A program made the translations under genes and the position numbers. The notes beneath the pieces were generated by a model. It saw nothing but the letters and a program-made list of their open reading frames with translations, was not told the origin of the DNA and did not search any database. Shown here piece after piece: positions 35,619-43,892 of a DNA stretch of 64,000 bases (position 1 is the first letter of the stretch; each line of letters starts with the position of its first letter). Where the stretch lies: positions 1 to 64,000 of the forward strand of contig JAGCMF010000001.1 in the NCBI GenBank assembly GCA_017646625.1. Reading direction: 5' to 3'. This stretch comes from Alistipes sp. GTDB taxonomy: Bacteria > Bacteroidota > Bacteroidia > Bacteroidales > Rikenellaceae.

Positions 35619-37634
35619 ATGACAGATTTCCAGAAAGATATATTGGCGGGTATTCCTGATCCGCTACCTGCGCCCAAGGCGTATGATGTAACTGCTAATC
35701 ATGCACCAAAGCGTAAGGATATCCTCACCGATGAGGAGAAGAAGTTGGCCTTGGCAAATGCCTTGCGCTACTTCCCCGAGAAGTACCATGCGGAGCTTGC
35801 TCCCGAGTTCTTGGAGGAGCTCAAGAGATATGGTCGCATCTATATGTATCGTCTACGCCCCGACTATGAGATGCGTGCACGTTCTATAGATGAGTATCCT
35901 GCACGTTCACGTCAGGCTGCAGCCATCATGCTTATGATACAGAACAACCTCGATAAGGCTGTTGCGCAGCACCCCCACGAGCTTATCACCTACGGTGGTA
36001 ATGGTGCGGTGTTCCAGAACTGGGCGCAGTATCGCTTGGCGATGAAGTACTTGGCAGAGATGACAGACGAGCAGACCCTCGTCATGTACTCTGGTCATCC
36101 CTTCGGTCTCTTCCCATCACATAAGGATGCGCCACGTGTTGTTGTGACTAACGGTATGGTCATCCCTAACCACTCGTCACAGGATGATTGGGAGCGCTTC
36201 AATGCCCTCGGTGTGTCGCAGTATGGCCAGATGACAGCTGGCTCATACATGTATATTGGCCCACAGGGTATCGTTCACGGTACTACCATCACTGTTATGA
36301 ATGCTGCGCGTAAGCGTATGAAGCCTGGACAGAAGGACTTGAAGGGTATGTTGTTTGTGACAGCAGGTCTCGGTGGTATGTCGGGTGCACAGCCCAAGGC
36401 TGGTAACATCTCGGGCGTTGTGAGCATCACTGCCGAGGTTAACATTGCGGCTGCCGAGAAGCGTCATAAGCAGGGTTGGGTAGATGAGTTGTACTCATCA
36501 CTCGACGAGCTCATCCCACGTGTTAAGCAGGCTGTGCAGAACAAGGAGGTCATCTCATTTGCATATGTGGGTAATGTTGTTGACTTGTGGGAACGTCTTG
36601 CCGAGGAGGATATCAACGTGGACCTTGGCTCTGACCAGACATCGTTGCATAACCCATGGGCTGGTGGTTACTACCCTGTGGGCTACTCATATGAGGAGTC
36701 TAACCGCATGATGGCCGAGGAGCCAGAACGCTTCAAGGAGTGTGTCCGTGAGTCGTTGCGACGTCATGTGGCAGCTGTAAATAAGCTCACAGCGCGTGGT
36801 ATGTACTTCTTCGACTATGGTAATGCCTTCCTTTTGGAGTCATCACGTGCTGGTGCCGATATCATGGCCGAGAATGGTAAGTTCCGCTATCCATCGTATG
36901 TTCAGGATATCATGGGTCCTATGTTCTTCGACTACGGTTTTGGTCCATTCCGTTGGGTGTGTACATCGGGCAAGGAGGAGGATCTTGTCACCTCTGACCG
37001 CATTGCTGCCGAGGTTCTTGACGCTATGCTTAAGGAGGCACCAGAGGAGATTCAGGGACAGCTTGCTGACAACCTACATTGGATTCGTGAGGCTATGGAG
37101 AATAAGCTTGTCGTAGGCTCACAGGCGCGTATCCTCTATGCCGACTCCGAGGGTCGTACACGCATAGCCCTCGCCTTCAACGAGGCTATTAAGCGTGGTG
37201 AGATATCTGCTCCTATCGTACTTGGTCGTGACCACCACGACGTGTCGGGTACCGACTCACCATATCGTGAGACATCTAACATCTACGATGGCTCGAGCTT
37301 CTGTGCCGATATGGCTGTTCACAACGTCATCGGTGACTCATTCCGTGGCGCAACATGGGTATCTATCCACAATGGTGGTGGCGTAGGCTGGGGTGAGGTT
37401 ATCAACGGTGGCTTCGGTATGGTTATCGATGGCTCGGAGGACTCTGCACGTCACATCAAGGATATGTTGTTGTGGGATGTTAACAATGGTATTGCGCGCC
37501 GTAGCTGGGCACGTAATGAGGGTGCTATGTTCGCCATCAAGCGCGAGATGGAACGTACACCATTGCTCAAGGTTACCCTTCCTAACATTGCCGATATGGA
37601 CCTTATCGAGAAGGTCTACAACGAGAATAAGTAG
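35619..37634 (+). CDS. hutU: Urocanate hydratase, long form
   Basis: HutU hydrates urocanate to imidazolone propionate using tightly bound NAD+ as an electrophile. At 671 residues it is of the long form seen in vertebrates and many Bacteroidota, about 110 residues longer than the Pseudomonas enzyme. Recognisable segments include YGGNGAVFQNWAQYRLAM, MYSGHPFGLFPSH, LGGMSGAQPKA, LGSDQTSLHNPW and the C-terminal IHNGGGVGWGEVINGGFG. It is the third gene of the operon. Confidence 0.98.
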   Translation: MTDFQKDILAGIPDPLPAPKAYDVTANHAPKRKDILTDEEKKLALANALRYFPEKYHAELAPEFLEELKRYGRIYMYRLRPDYEMRARSIDEYPARSRQAAAIMLMIQNNLDKAVAQHPHELITYGGNGAVFQNWAQYRLAMKYLAEMTDEQTLVMYSGHPFGLFPSHKDAPRVVVTNGMVIPNHSSQDDWERFNALGVSQYGQMTAGSYMYIGPQGIVHGTTITVMNAARKRMKPGQKDLKGMLFVTAGLGGMSGAQPKAGNISGVVSITAEVNIAAAEKRHKQGWVDELYSSLDELIPRVKQAVQNKEVISFAYVGNVVDLWERLAEEDINVDLGSDQTSLHNPWAGGYYPVGYSYEESNRMMAEEPERFKECVRESLRRHVAAVNKLTARGMYFFDYGNAFLLESSRAGADIMAENGKFRYPSYVQDIMGPMFFDYGFGPFRWVCTSGKEEDLVTSDRIAAEVLDAMLKEAPEEIQGQLADNLHWIREAMENKLVVGSQARILYADSEGRTRIALAFNEAIKRGEISAPIVLGRDHHDVSGTDSPYRETSNIYDGSSFCADMAVHNVIGDSFRGATWVSIHNGGGVGWGEVINGGFGMVIDGSEDSARHIKDMLLWDVNNGIARRSWARNEGAMFAIKREMERTPLLKVTLPNIADMDLIEKVYNENK

Positions 37635-37658
37635 TATAACAATTAAATAGGTATATAT

Positions 37659-39149
37659 ATGATTCATTATATAAGTGCTGAGCACCTCACCATTGCTCGT
37701 GTTGAGGAGATTCTTACCAAGGGTTATAAGTTGGCGTTAAGTGACGATGCGAAGGCTCGCATCAACCACTGCCGCGAGTACCTCGACCAGAAGACAAAGA
37801 CCGTAGGTCGCCCTATCTATGGTGTGACTACAGGTTTCGGCTCGTTGTGTAACATCTCTGTTGAGGAGGAGGGTTTGTCGCAGTTGCAGAAGAACCTCAT
37901 GATGTCGCACGCCTGCGGTACAGGCCAGCGTGTGCCCTCGGAGATTGCTCGCCTCATGATTCTTCTCAAGGTACAGTCACTCTCTTATGGCCACTCTGGT
38001 GTCCAGCTCATCACTGTAGAACGTCTTGTGGAGATGTTCAACAACAACATCATCCCTGTTGTCTATGAGCAGGGCTCGTTGGGTGCTTCGGGCGACTTGT
38101 CACCATTGGCACACATGTGCTTGCCACTCTTGGGCTTGGGTCATGTGGAGATTGACGGTGAGGTCGTTGAGGGTAGTGTTATGATGGAGAAGATGGGCTG
38201 GGAGCCTATCACTCTCTGCTCGAAGGAGGGTCTCGCACTGCTTAACGGCACACAGTTCATGTCGGCATATGGTGTATACTCATTGATCAATGCACAGCGC
38301 TTGAGCAAGTGGGCAGACCACATTGGTGCTATGTCTCTCGATGCCTTCGATGGTCGCATGGAGCCTTTCGAGCACAACGTGCACGCCATCCGTCCTCACA
38401 ACGGTCAGATTGAGACTGCGAAGAACTTCCGTGAGATATTGGAGGGTAGCGAGATTGGCCAGCAGCCAAAGAAGCATGTCCAGGATCCATACTCGTTCCG
38501 TTGCATCCCACAGGTGCATGGCGCATCGAAGGATACTATCGCCTATGTTGCCAGTGTCCTCGAGACAGAGATTAACTCGGCTACTGATAACCCAACAATC
38601 TTCCCTGATACTGATGAGGTTATCTCTGCTGGTAACTTCCACGGTCAGCCTATCGCTGTGGCTATGGACTTCCTCGCTATTGCTGTTGCCGAGCTTGGTA
38701 ACATCTCTGAACGCCGTACTTATAAGCTCATCTCTGGTGCTCGCAACCTCCCTAACTTCCTTGTTGCTAACCCAGGCCTCAATAGCGGCTTCATGATTCC
38801 ACAGTATACCGCTGCCTCTATCGTTAGCCAGTCGAAGGGTCTATGCTGGCCAGCGTCGTGCGACTCTATCCCATCATCACAGGGTCAGGAGGATCATGTG
38901 AGCATGGGCTCGAATGCTGCTACCAAGCTATGGAAGGTTGTCCAGAATACAGAACGTGTCTTGGCTATTGAGCTTATGAACTCGGCACAGGCGTTGGAGT
39001 TCCGTCGTCCTTTGCGTTCGTCGGCCACTGTTGAGGCTATGTTTGAGGCATATCGCAAGGTTGTACCATTCGTGGATAACGACACTGTTATGTATCCTCA
39101 TATCGCAACATCTGTAAACTTCCTTAACGACTATGAGATTGCTCGTTAA
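37659..39149 (+). CDS. hutH: Histidine ammonia-lyase
   Basis: HutH removes ammonia from histidine to make urocanate. The 496-residue protein has GVTTGFGSL (about 52-60) with the conserved Tyr just before it. The Ala143-Ser144-Gly145 triad in GSLGASGDLSPLAH cyclises into the MIO electrophile. HGxxK-type segments are near the middle (CIPQVHGASKD), and SSQGQEDHVSMG is present later. Its last 17 bases overlap hutI. Confidence 0.98.
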   Translation: MIHYISAEHLTIARVEEILTKGYKLALSDDAKARINHCREYLDQKTKTVGRPIYGVTTGFGSLCNISVEEEGLSQLQKNLMMSHACGTGQRVPSEIARLMILLKVQSLSYGHSGVQLITVERLVEMFNNNIIPVVYEQGSLGASGDLSPLAHMCLPLLGLGHVEIDGEVVEGSVMMEKMGWEPITLCSKEGLALLNGTQFMSAYGVYSLINAQRLSKWADHIGAMSLDAFDGRMEPFEHNVHAIRPHNGQIETAKNFREILEGSEIGQQPKKHVQDPYSFRCIPQVHGASKDTIAYVASVLETEINSATDNPTIFPDTDEVISAGNFHGQPIAVAMDFLAIAVAELGNISERRTYKLISGARNLPNFLVANPGLNSGFMIPQYTAASIVSQSKGLCWPASCDSIPSSQGQEDHVSMGSNAATKLWKVVQNTERVLAIELMNSAQALEFRRPLRSSATVEAMFEAYRKVVPFVDNDTVMYPHIATSVNFLNDYEIAR

Positions 39150-40374
39150 AAATATAGGTGTGCTCGTTGGCATCGACGAGAGTGGTCGTCTTAAGGTCGA
39201 GGGTAAGGCTATGGCCGATATCCAGACGCTTGAGAATGCATGGCTTCTGGCCGATGACGGGCGTATCGTTGACTATGGCACTATGGAGAGGCTACCCTCG
39301 GAGGAGGGTTGCCATCTCCTCGATGCCGAGGGTGGCTGGCTCTTTCCATCATTCTGCGACTCGCATACACATATAGTATATGCTGGTAGCCGTGAGCAGG
39401 AGTTCCTTGATAAGATTAATGGTCTGTCGTATGAGGAGATAGCAAAGAGGGGTGGTGGCATCCTTAACTCTGCCGACCGTCTCCACGACACATCGGAGGA
39501 TGAGCTCTACCGCCAGGCTATGGAACGCATAGACGAGATTATCGCTATGGGTACAGGTCTTGTGGAGATAAAGTCGGGCTATGGTCTGACGTTGGAGGAT
39601 GAGCTTAAGATACTGCGTGTCATCAAGCGCATACGCCAGACATCGCCTATCACCGTGCGTGCTACGTTCCTTGGTGCTCATGCCGTGGGTAGAGCATATA
39701 AGGGTCGTCAGGCAGATTATGTGGAGCATGTATGCAAGGATATGATGCCTGCTGTCGCCAAGGAGTCGCTTGCCGACTTTGTTGACGTATTCTGCGATAA
39801 GGGCTTCTTTACCGTTGAGGAGACGGCAAAGATTATGTCGGAGGGTGCGAAGTATGGCCTTCGTGCGAAGATTCACGCCAACGAGCTTGCTGTGTCGGGT
39901 GGCGTGGAGATAGGTGTCGAGCATAAGGCGTTGTCTGTCGACCATCTCGAGTCTATGGGCGACGAGCAGGTCGAGGCGTTGCGTGGTAGCGATACTATGC
40001 CTACTATGTTGCCTGGCTGTGCCTTCTTCCTCGGCATAGGCTATCCTCCTGCGCGTAAGATGATTGATGCGGGTCTGGCTGTAGCTCTCGCCTCGGACTT
40101 CAATCCAGGCACTGCGCCATCGGGTAATATGCGTTTCGTATGCTCGTTGGGCTCTATCAAGATGAAGATGACCCCTGCCGAGGCTCTCAATGCCGCAACG
40201 CTTAATAGCGCTTGTGCTATGGGTGAGAGCCGCAACTATGGCTCTATCACACGTGGTAAGGTTGCAAACTTCTACATCACCAAGCCACTGCCATCGTTGG
40301 CATATTTGCCTTATGCCCACCAGACGCCTATCATACGTAGGGTTGTGCTTAATGGTCAGGAGATAACTAAATAG
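39133..40374 (+). CDS. hutI: Imidazolonepropionase
   Basis: HutI opens imidazolone propionate to formimino-glutamate. The 413-residue amidohydrolase has the metal site CDSHTHIVYAG (His78, His80), GLVEIKSGYGLTLEDE, the central LGAHAVG, and the late SDFNPGTAPSGNM with the metal Asp. Its ATG lies 17 bases inside hutH, so the two are translationally coupled. With hutH, hutU and ftcD it completes the four-step route to glutamate. Confidence 0.98.
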   Translation: MRLLVKNIGVLVGIDESGRLKVEGKAMADIQTLENAWLLADDGRIVDYGTMERLPSEEGCHLLDAEGGWLFPSFCDSHTHIVYAGSREQEFLDKINGLSYEEIAKRGGGILNSADRLHDTSEDELYRQAMERIDEIIAMGTGLVEIKSGYGLTLEDELKILRVIKRIRQTSPITVRATFLGAHAVGRAYKGRQADYVEHVCKDMMPAVAKESLADFVDVFCDKGFFTVEETAKIMSEGAKYGLRAKIHANELAVSGGVEIGVEHKALSVDHLESMGDEQVEALRGSDTMPTMLPGCAFFLGIGYPPARKMIDAGLAVALASDFNPGTAPSGNMRFVCSLGSIKMKMTPAEALNAATLNSACAMGESRNYGSITRGKVANFYITKPLPSLAYLPYAHQTPIIRRVVLNGQEITK

Positions 40375-40382
40375 TATTGATT

Positions 40383-41018
40383 ATGAAGAGATTATTTAAA
40401 AGTGTTGTTGCGCTTATTGCTGCATTCTCTACGGTGGGTTGCTGCTCGGAGGGTTGTGCTGATGCGCAGTTGTCGAAGGAGGATGCTGTGCTTGAGACCA
40501 TCATGACACGTCGTTCTATCCGCGATTATAAGGCGGAGCCAGTATCGCGCGAGCAGATGGCCAAGGTTATCGAGTGTGGTATATATGCTCCAAGTGCTCT
40601 CAATCTGCAGCCATGGGCTGTGCGTGTTGTCGATGCCCCCGACTTTATCGATGGTGTTACGGCTATTGCTGTTGCGCAGCAGCCAGAGCTTAAGGATGAT
40701 CCAACATTCCGTAATATCTTCCGCAATGCCTCTACCGTTGCCTTTGTGGCATGCCCCGAGGTGAGCTATAGTGGCGAGTACGACTGCGGTTTGTTGTCGG
40801 AGAATATGATGCTTGCGGCATGGAGCATGGGTATCGGCTCGTGCTGCTTGGGTAGTGTTGTGCCTATTATGATGTCTGATGAGGCAAAGCCATACCTTGA
40901 TCGTCTACAGCTCCCCGAGGGCTATAAGTTGATGGTGGGTATCGCCTTTGGCTATCCCGAGGGTGATGTGCCTACAGCGCCAGAGAGGGATGCTTCGAAG
41001 GCCTACTACGTTGAGTAA
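40383..41018 (+). CDS. Nitroreductase-family lipoprotein
   Basis: From the ATG at 40383 the protein is 211 residues. A TTG two codons upstream is a less likely start. The N-terminus MKRLFKSVVALIAAFSTVGC gives a lipoprotein signal with Cys20. The nitroreductase fold (about 35-205) follows, with TRRSIRDYKAEPVSREQM, ALNLQPWAVRVV and the later MGIGSCCLGSVVPIM. Such enzymes bind FMN and use NAD(P)H. A lipidated, extracytoplasmic one is unusual, because both cofactors are normally cytosolic. It starts 8 bp after hutI, and its stop codon lies inside the left end of a repeat copy. Confidence 0.9.
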   Translation: MKRLFKSVVALIAAFSTVGCCSEGCADAQLSKEDAVLETIMTRRSIRDYKAEPVSREQMAKVIECGIYAPSALNLQPWAVRVVDAPDFIDGVTAIAVAQQPELKDDPTFRNIFRNASTVAFVACPEVSYSGEYDCGLLSENMMLAAWSMGIGSCCLGSVVPIMMSDEAKPYLDRLQLPEGYKLMVGIAFGYPEGDVPTAPERDASKAYYVE

Positions 41019-41129
41019 ATAAAAAGTGTATTTTGTCGTTACGCTTGCCCTCAAAATGCTCATTTACGATTAGTAAACTCCGCTTTTTCGGGCTTCGCAA
41101 GCCTAAAACTACATCTTTTTATTCACTCT
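41013..41129 (+). repeat. Interspersed inverted-end repeat, short copy
   Basis: The left end GAGTAAATAAAAAGTGTA (from 41013) and the right end TACATCTTTTTATTCACTC (41110-41128) are near-perfect inverted repeats. An inner pair GCTTGC (41043-41048) and GCAAGC (41097-41102) could extend the fold into one long imperfect hairpin. It matches the copy at 50239 over its whole length. The left end includes the nitroreductase stop codon. Confidence 0.85.
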
Positions 41130-41142
41130 CTTAAGTTATGAA

Positions 41143-41180
41143 GGGCTGACTAATTTACTTTTTAGTCAGCCCCTTGCTTT
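41143..41180 (+). terminator. Terminator of the hut operon
   Basis: GGGCTGACTAA (41143-41153) pairs with TTAGTCAGCCC (41162-41172). The next bases are T-rich (CTTGCTTT). It nearly duplicates the hairpin after the repeat copy at 50239. Confidence 0.85.
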
Positions 41181-41200
41181 GCTATCTATTGCTTTACTAT

Positions 41201-41602
41201 CTATTGCTTGCGCATTGCGTACCGCACCATCAGGAAGTTGAATGGGAAGGCTACGGTGTATACTATAGGGGTTATAAGTCCGTCGTGCACGTCGAAATGC
41301 TGACACACGGAAAAGCCTACAAACTGTATGGCGAAGAATATCGCGGCAGATATGCTGAAGGCTATGGCGCGACGTAGCGAGGGGCGTGTGCGGAAGGTGA
41401 AGTAGTTTGATAGAAGGAAGTTTGTTGTCATCCATGCCACAAAACCCAATGCATAGGCTACTGATGCATTTGTACCGCAGTACAGAAGCATCAGGTATAC
41501 AACATTGTGCATGAAGAAGGATGCTACTCCCGAAGCCCAGAATTTCAGGAGCTCACGAGCATGTTGTCTCCTTTTATTCTTTTTGGTGTTAGTCATATTC
41601 AT
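41201..41602 (-). CDS. GtrA-family small membrane protein
   Basis: The 133-residue protein has four membrane helices and the GtrA-like pattern KFWASGVASFFMHNVVYLMLLY, then NFLLSNYFTFR. GtrA proteins help move lipid-linked sugars across the membrane for glycan modification, usually beside a glycosyltransferase. None is next to it here. The start is ambiguous: Met1 (41602) or Met3 (41596). A strong promoter-like match on the minus strand (TTTG 41635-41632, TACCTTTG 41612-41605, spacer 19 bp) would place transcription at about the start codon, so the mRNA may be leaderless. Confidence 0.85.
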   Translation of the reverse strand: MNMTNTKKNKRRQHARELLKFWASGVASFFMHNVVYLMLLYCGTNASVAYALGFVAWMTTNFLLSNYFTFRTRPSLRRAIAFSISAAIFFAIQFVGFSVCQHFDVHDGLITPIVYTVAFPFNFLMVRYAMRKQ

Positions 41603-41728
41603 GACAAAGGTATTAAATTTAGTCCTATTTTCAAAGTATACATGCTATATAAATATATCTTTTTGTTGCATTAGTTGTTCTTTGAGGAATAAATCAAACA
41701 AATTATGATGTAAACAGTTATTTTTTTG

Positions 41729-41736
41729 TATCTTTG
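41729..41736 (+). promoter_or_regulatory. -7 element of the steroid-reductase cluster
   Basis: TATCTTTG is a perfect TAnnTTTG match, about 90 bp before the start codon at 41826. A clear -33 TTG is missing at 19-21 bp. Confidence 0.5.
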
Positions 41737-41825
41737 CGCGATTATATTCATATGTTGTGCGTGATGTGTGCGGTGGAGCATAGGATGTAGTCTGTAAATA
41801 TTTATTGAACCAAACTTAAGTAGCG

Positions 41826-42608
41826 ATGTTTTCAGAGCTTATATCATTGGACTGTTATAATACATTTCTCGTTGTCATGGCGGGCATAGCCCTTGTGGTA
41901 TTCATCGCCCTCTACTTTGTTGAGGCGGGCTATGGCTATCTCTTCAACCCCAAGTTCGGCTTCCCAGTACCTAATAAGGTTGGCTGGGTGCTTATGGAGT
42001 CTCCTGTATTCTTTGCCATGGCGGCGCTGTGGTGGATGTCGGACTATGCTGTTGAGGCGGCGCCGTTGGCCCTCTTCCTAATGTTCGAGTTACACTACTT
42101 CCAGCGTTCTTTCCTCTTCCCAATGCTCATGCGAGGCAAGTCGAAGATGCCTGTGGGCATTGTGCTTATGGGTGCGGTGTTCAACACGTTGAATGCTGTC
42201 ATGCAGGGTGGTTGGATATTCTATTACGCCCCCGAAATGGGTTACTATGATGGCTGGATGTCGAAGCCTTTCTTCTACATCGGCGCTGCTGTCTTCCTCT
42301 TCGGTATGATTACTAACATTCATTCAGATTACGTCATACGCAACCTCCGTAAGCCTGGTGACACCAAGCACTACATCCCTATGGGTGGCATGTTCCGCTA
42401 TGTGTCGTCGGCAAACTATTTCGGTGAGTTTATGGAGTGGGTGGGCTTCGCCATCGCCTCATGGTCGTGGGCGGGTGTGCTCTTCGCATGGTGGACATTT
42501 GCCAACCTCGGACCACGTTCTGCATCGCTTTATAAGCGCTACGAGAGAGAGTTCGGTGAGGAGTTTACATCGCTAAAGCGTAAGCGTATAATACCATTCA
42601 TCTACTAA
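41826..42608 (+). CDS. Steroid 5-alpha-reductase family protein
   Basis: The 260-residue protein has about six to seven membrane helices. The C-terminal signature of the 3-oxo-5-alpha-steroid 4-dehydrogenase family (about 185-260) contains GGMFRYVSSANYFGEFMEWVGF and FANLGPRS. It ends in KRKRIIPFIY, which matches the eukaryotic enzymes closely. These enzymes reduce the delta4 double bond of 3-oxo steroids with NADPH, giving the 5-alpha (allo) form. It begins a run with an OYE reductase (27 bp downstream) and an SDR. Substrates could be bile acid or steroid hormone intermediates. Another lipid enone is possible. Confidence 0.9.
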   Translation: MFSELISLDCYNTFLVVMAGIALVVFIALYFVEAGYGYLFNPKFGFPVPNKVGWVLMESPVFFAMAALWWMSDYAVEAAPLALFLMFELHYFQRSFLFPMLMRGKSKMPVGIVLMGAVFNTLNAVMQGGWIFYYAPEMGYYDGWMSKPFFYIGAAVFLFGMITNIHSDYVIRNLRKPGDTKHYIPMGGMFRYVSSANYFGEFMEWVGFAIASWSWAGVLFAWWTFANLGPRSASLYKRYEREFGEEFTSLKRKRIIPFIY

Positions 42609-42635
42609 AGATATTAGTTAAAAAACTATATACTC

Positions 42636-43883
42636 ATGGAGAATAAGAAGAGACTCGAGGAGTCTAAATTGTTTACCCCCTATAAGCTTGGCAGTGTGGA
42701 GCTTCGCAATCGCGTGATTCGTTCTGCTGCCTTTGAGTCTATGGGTAAGGACTTCGGTCCTACACAGGCACTTAAGGACTACCACGTAAGCGTAGCAAAG
42801 GGTGGTGTAGGTATGACTACTGTTGCCTATGCCTCAATCAACCGTAGTGGTATATCGTTCAACAAGCAGCTATGGCTTCGTGACGAGATCGTGCCACAGT
42901 TGCGCGACCTCACTGACGCAGTGCACAAGGAGGGTGCTGCGGTTGGTATCCAGCTTGGCCACTGCGGTAACATGACACACTGGTCTACAGCGGGTAGCTT
43001 CCCAGTGTCGGCATCTAATGGCTTCAACCTCTACTCGCCAACCTTCCACCGCAGAATGAGTCGTAAGGAGATTATCGAGTTCGCCAAGGACTTCGGCAAG
43101 GCTGTGGAGACGGCATACAATGCAGGCTTCGACTCTGTGGAGGTACATGCTGGTCACGGATACCTCATCTCGCAGTTCCTCTCACCATATACCAACCACC
43201 GTCGTGATGAGTATGGCGGCTCGCTTGAGAACCGTATGCGCTTCATGAACCACTGCCTTGAGGAGGTTGTTGAGGCTGCGCGTAAGCGAGGTATGGGTGT
43301 GCTCGTTAAGCACAATATGGAGGATGGCTTCAAGCGTGGTATCCAGGTTCCAGAGTCTATAGAGATAGCGAAGCAGATAGAGTCATTCGGTGTTGATGGC
43401 ATCGTTCTCTCATCTGGTTTCGTGTCGAAGGCCCCTATGGCTGTTATGCGTGGCCGCATCCCAACAAAGACTATGGGTTACTATATGGGTTGGAACGAGT
43501 GGCTGCAGAAGATTGTGGTTACACTCTTCGGTCAGTGGCTTATCAAGCAGTATGACTTTGAGGAGTGCTACTTCTTGGAGAATGCGAAGAAGTTCCGAGC
43601 AGCATTGAAGGGTCCATTGGTATATGTAGGTGGTTTGGTGTCACGTGAGGGTATCGAGAAGGTCCTCGATGAGGGCTTCGAGCTTGTGCAGATGGCGCGT
43701 GCTCTTGTCAACGATCCAGCCTTTGTGAATAAGCTTAAGGAGGGTGATATGGCCACACGCAGCGGTTGCGACCATCGTGACTACTGCATGGCACGTATGT
43801 ACTCTGTAGATATGCAGTGCTGCCACAACTGTAAGGAGCCTATCCCAGAACGTTTGTGGCGCGAGATAAACAAGATTAAGTAG
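42636..43883 (+). CDS. NADH:flavin oxidoreductase (old yellow enzyme family)
   Basis: The 415-residue protein is a single OYE-type FMN barrel. NRVIRSAAFESMG lies near the start, followed by VGIQLGHCG and EVHAGHGYLISQFLSPYTNHRRDEYGGSLENR. VYVGGLVSREGIEKVL and LVQMARALVNDP form the FMN phosphate site. The C-terminus has a Cys cluster (GCDHRDYC...QCCHNC) like the 4Fe-4S site of BaiCD/dienoyl-CoA reductase relatives. It lacks their NAD(P)/FAD-binding C-terminal half (about 640 residues in total). It could reduce the enone of 3-oxo-delta4 (5-beta) or delta1 steroids. Substrate assignment rests on neighbours. Confidence 0.9.
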   Translation: MENKKRLEESKLFTPYKLGSVELRNRVIRSAAFESMGKDFGPTQALKDYHVSVAKGGVGMTTVAYASINRSGISFNKQLWLRDEIVPQLRDLTDAVHKEGAAVGIQLGHCGNMTHWSTAGSFPVSASNGFNLYSPTFHRRMSRKEIIEFAKDFGKAVETAYNAGFDSVEVHAGHGYLISQFLSPYTNHRRDEYGGSLENRMRFMNHCLEEVVEAARKRGMGVLVKHNMEDGFKRGIQVPESIEIAKQIESFGVDGIVLSSGFVSKAPMAVMRGRIPTKTMGYYMGWNEWLQKIVVTLFGQWLIKQYDFEECYFLENAKKFRAALKGPLVYVGGLVSREGIEKVLDEGFELVQMARALVNDPAFVNKLKEGDMATRSGCDHRDYCMARMYSVDMQCCHNCKEPIPERLWREINKIK

Positions 43884-43892
43884 TAGGAAGCT

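Noticed and set aside
39349..40320. Long minus-strand open frame (323 codons) opposite hutI
   Set aside because: The frame is antisense to a clear imidazolonepropionase and has a shadow-like composition rich in Arg, His, Thr and Leu; no domain is seen.
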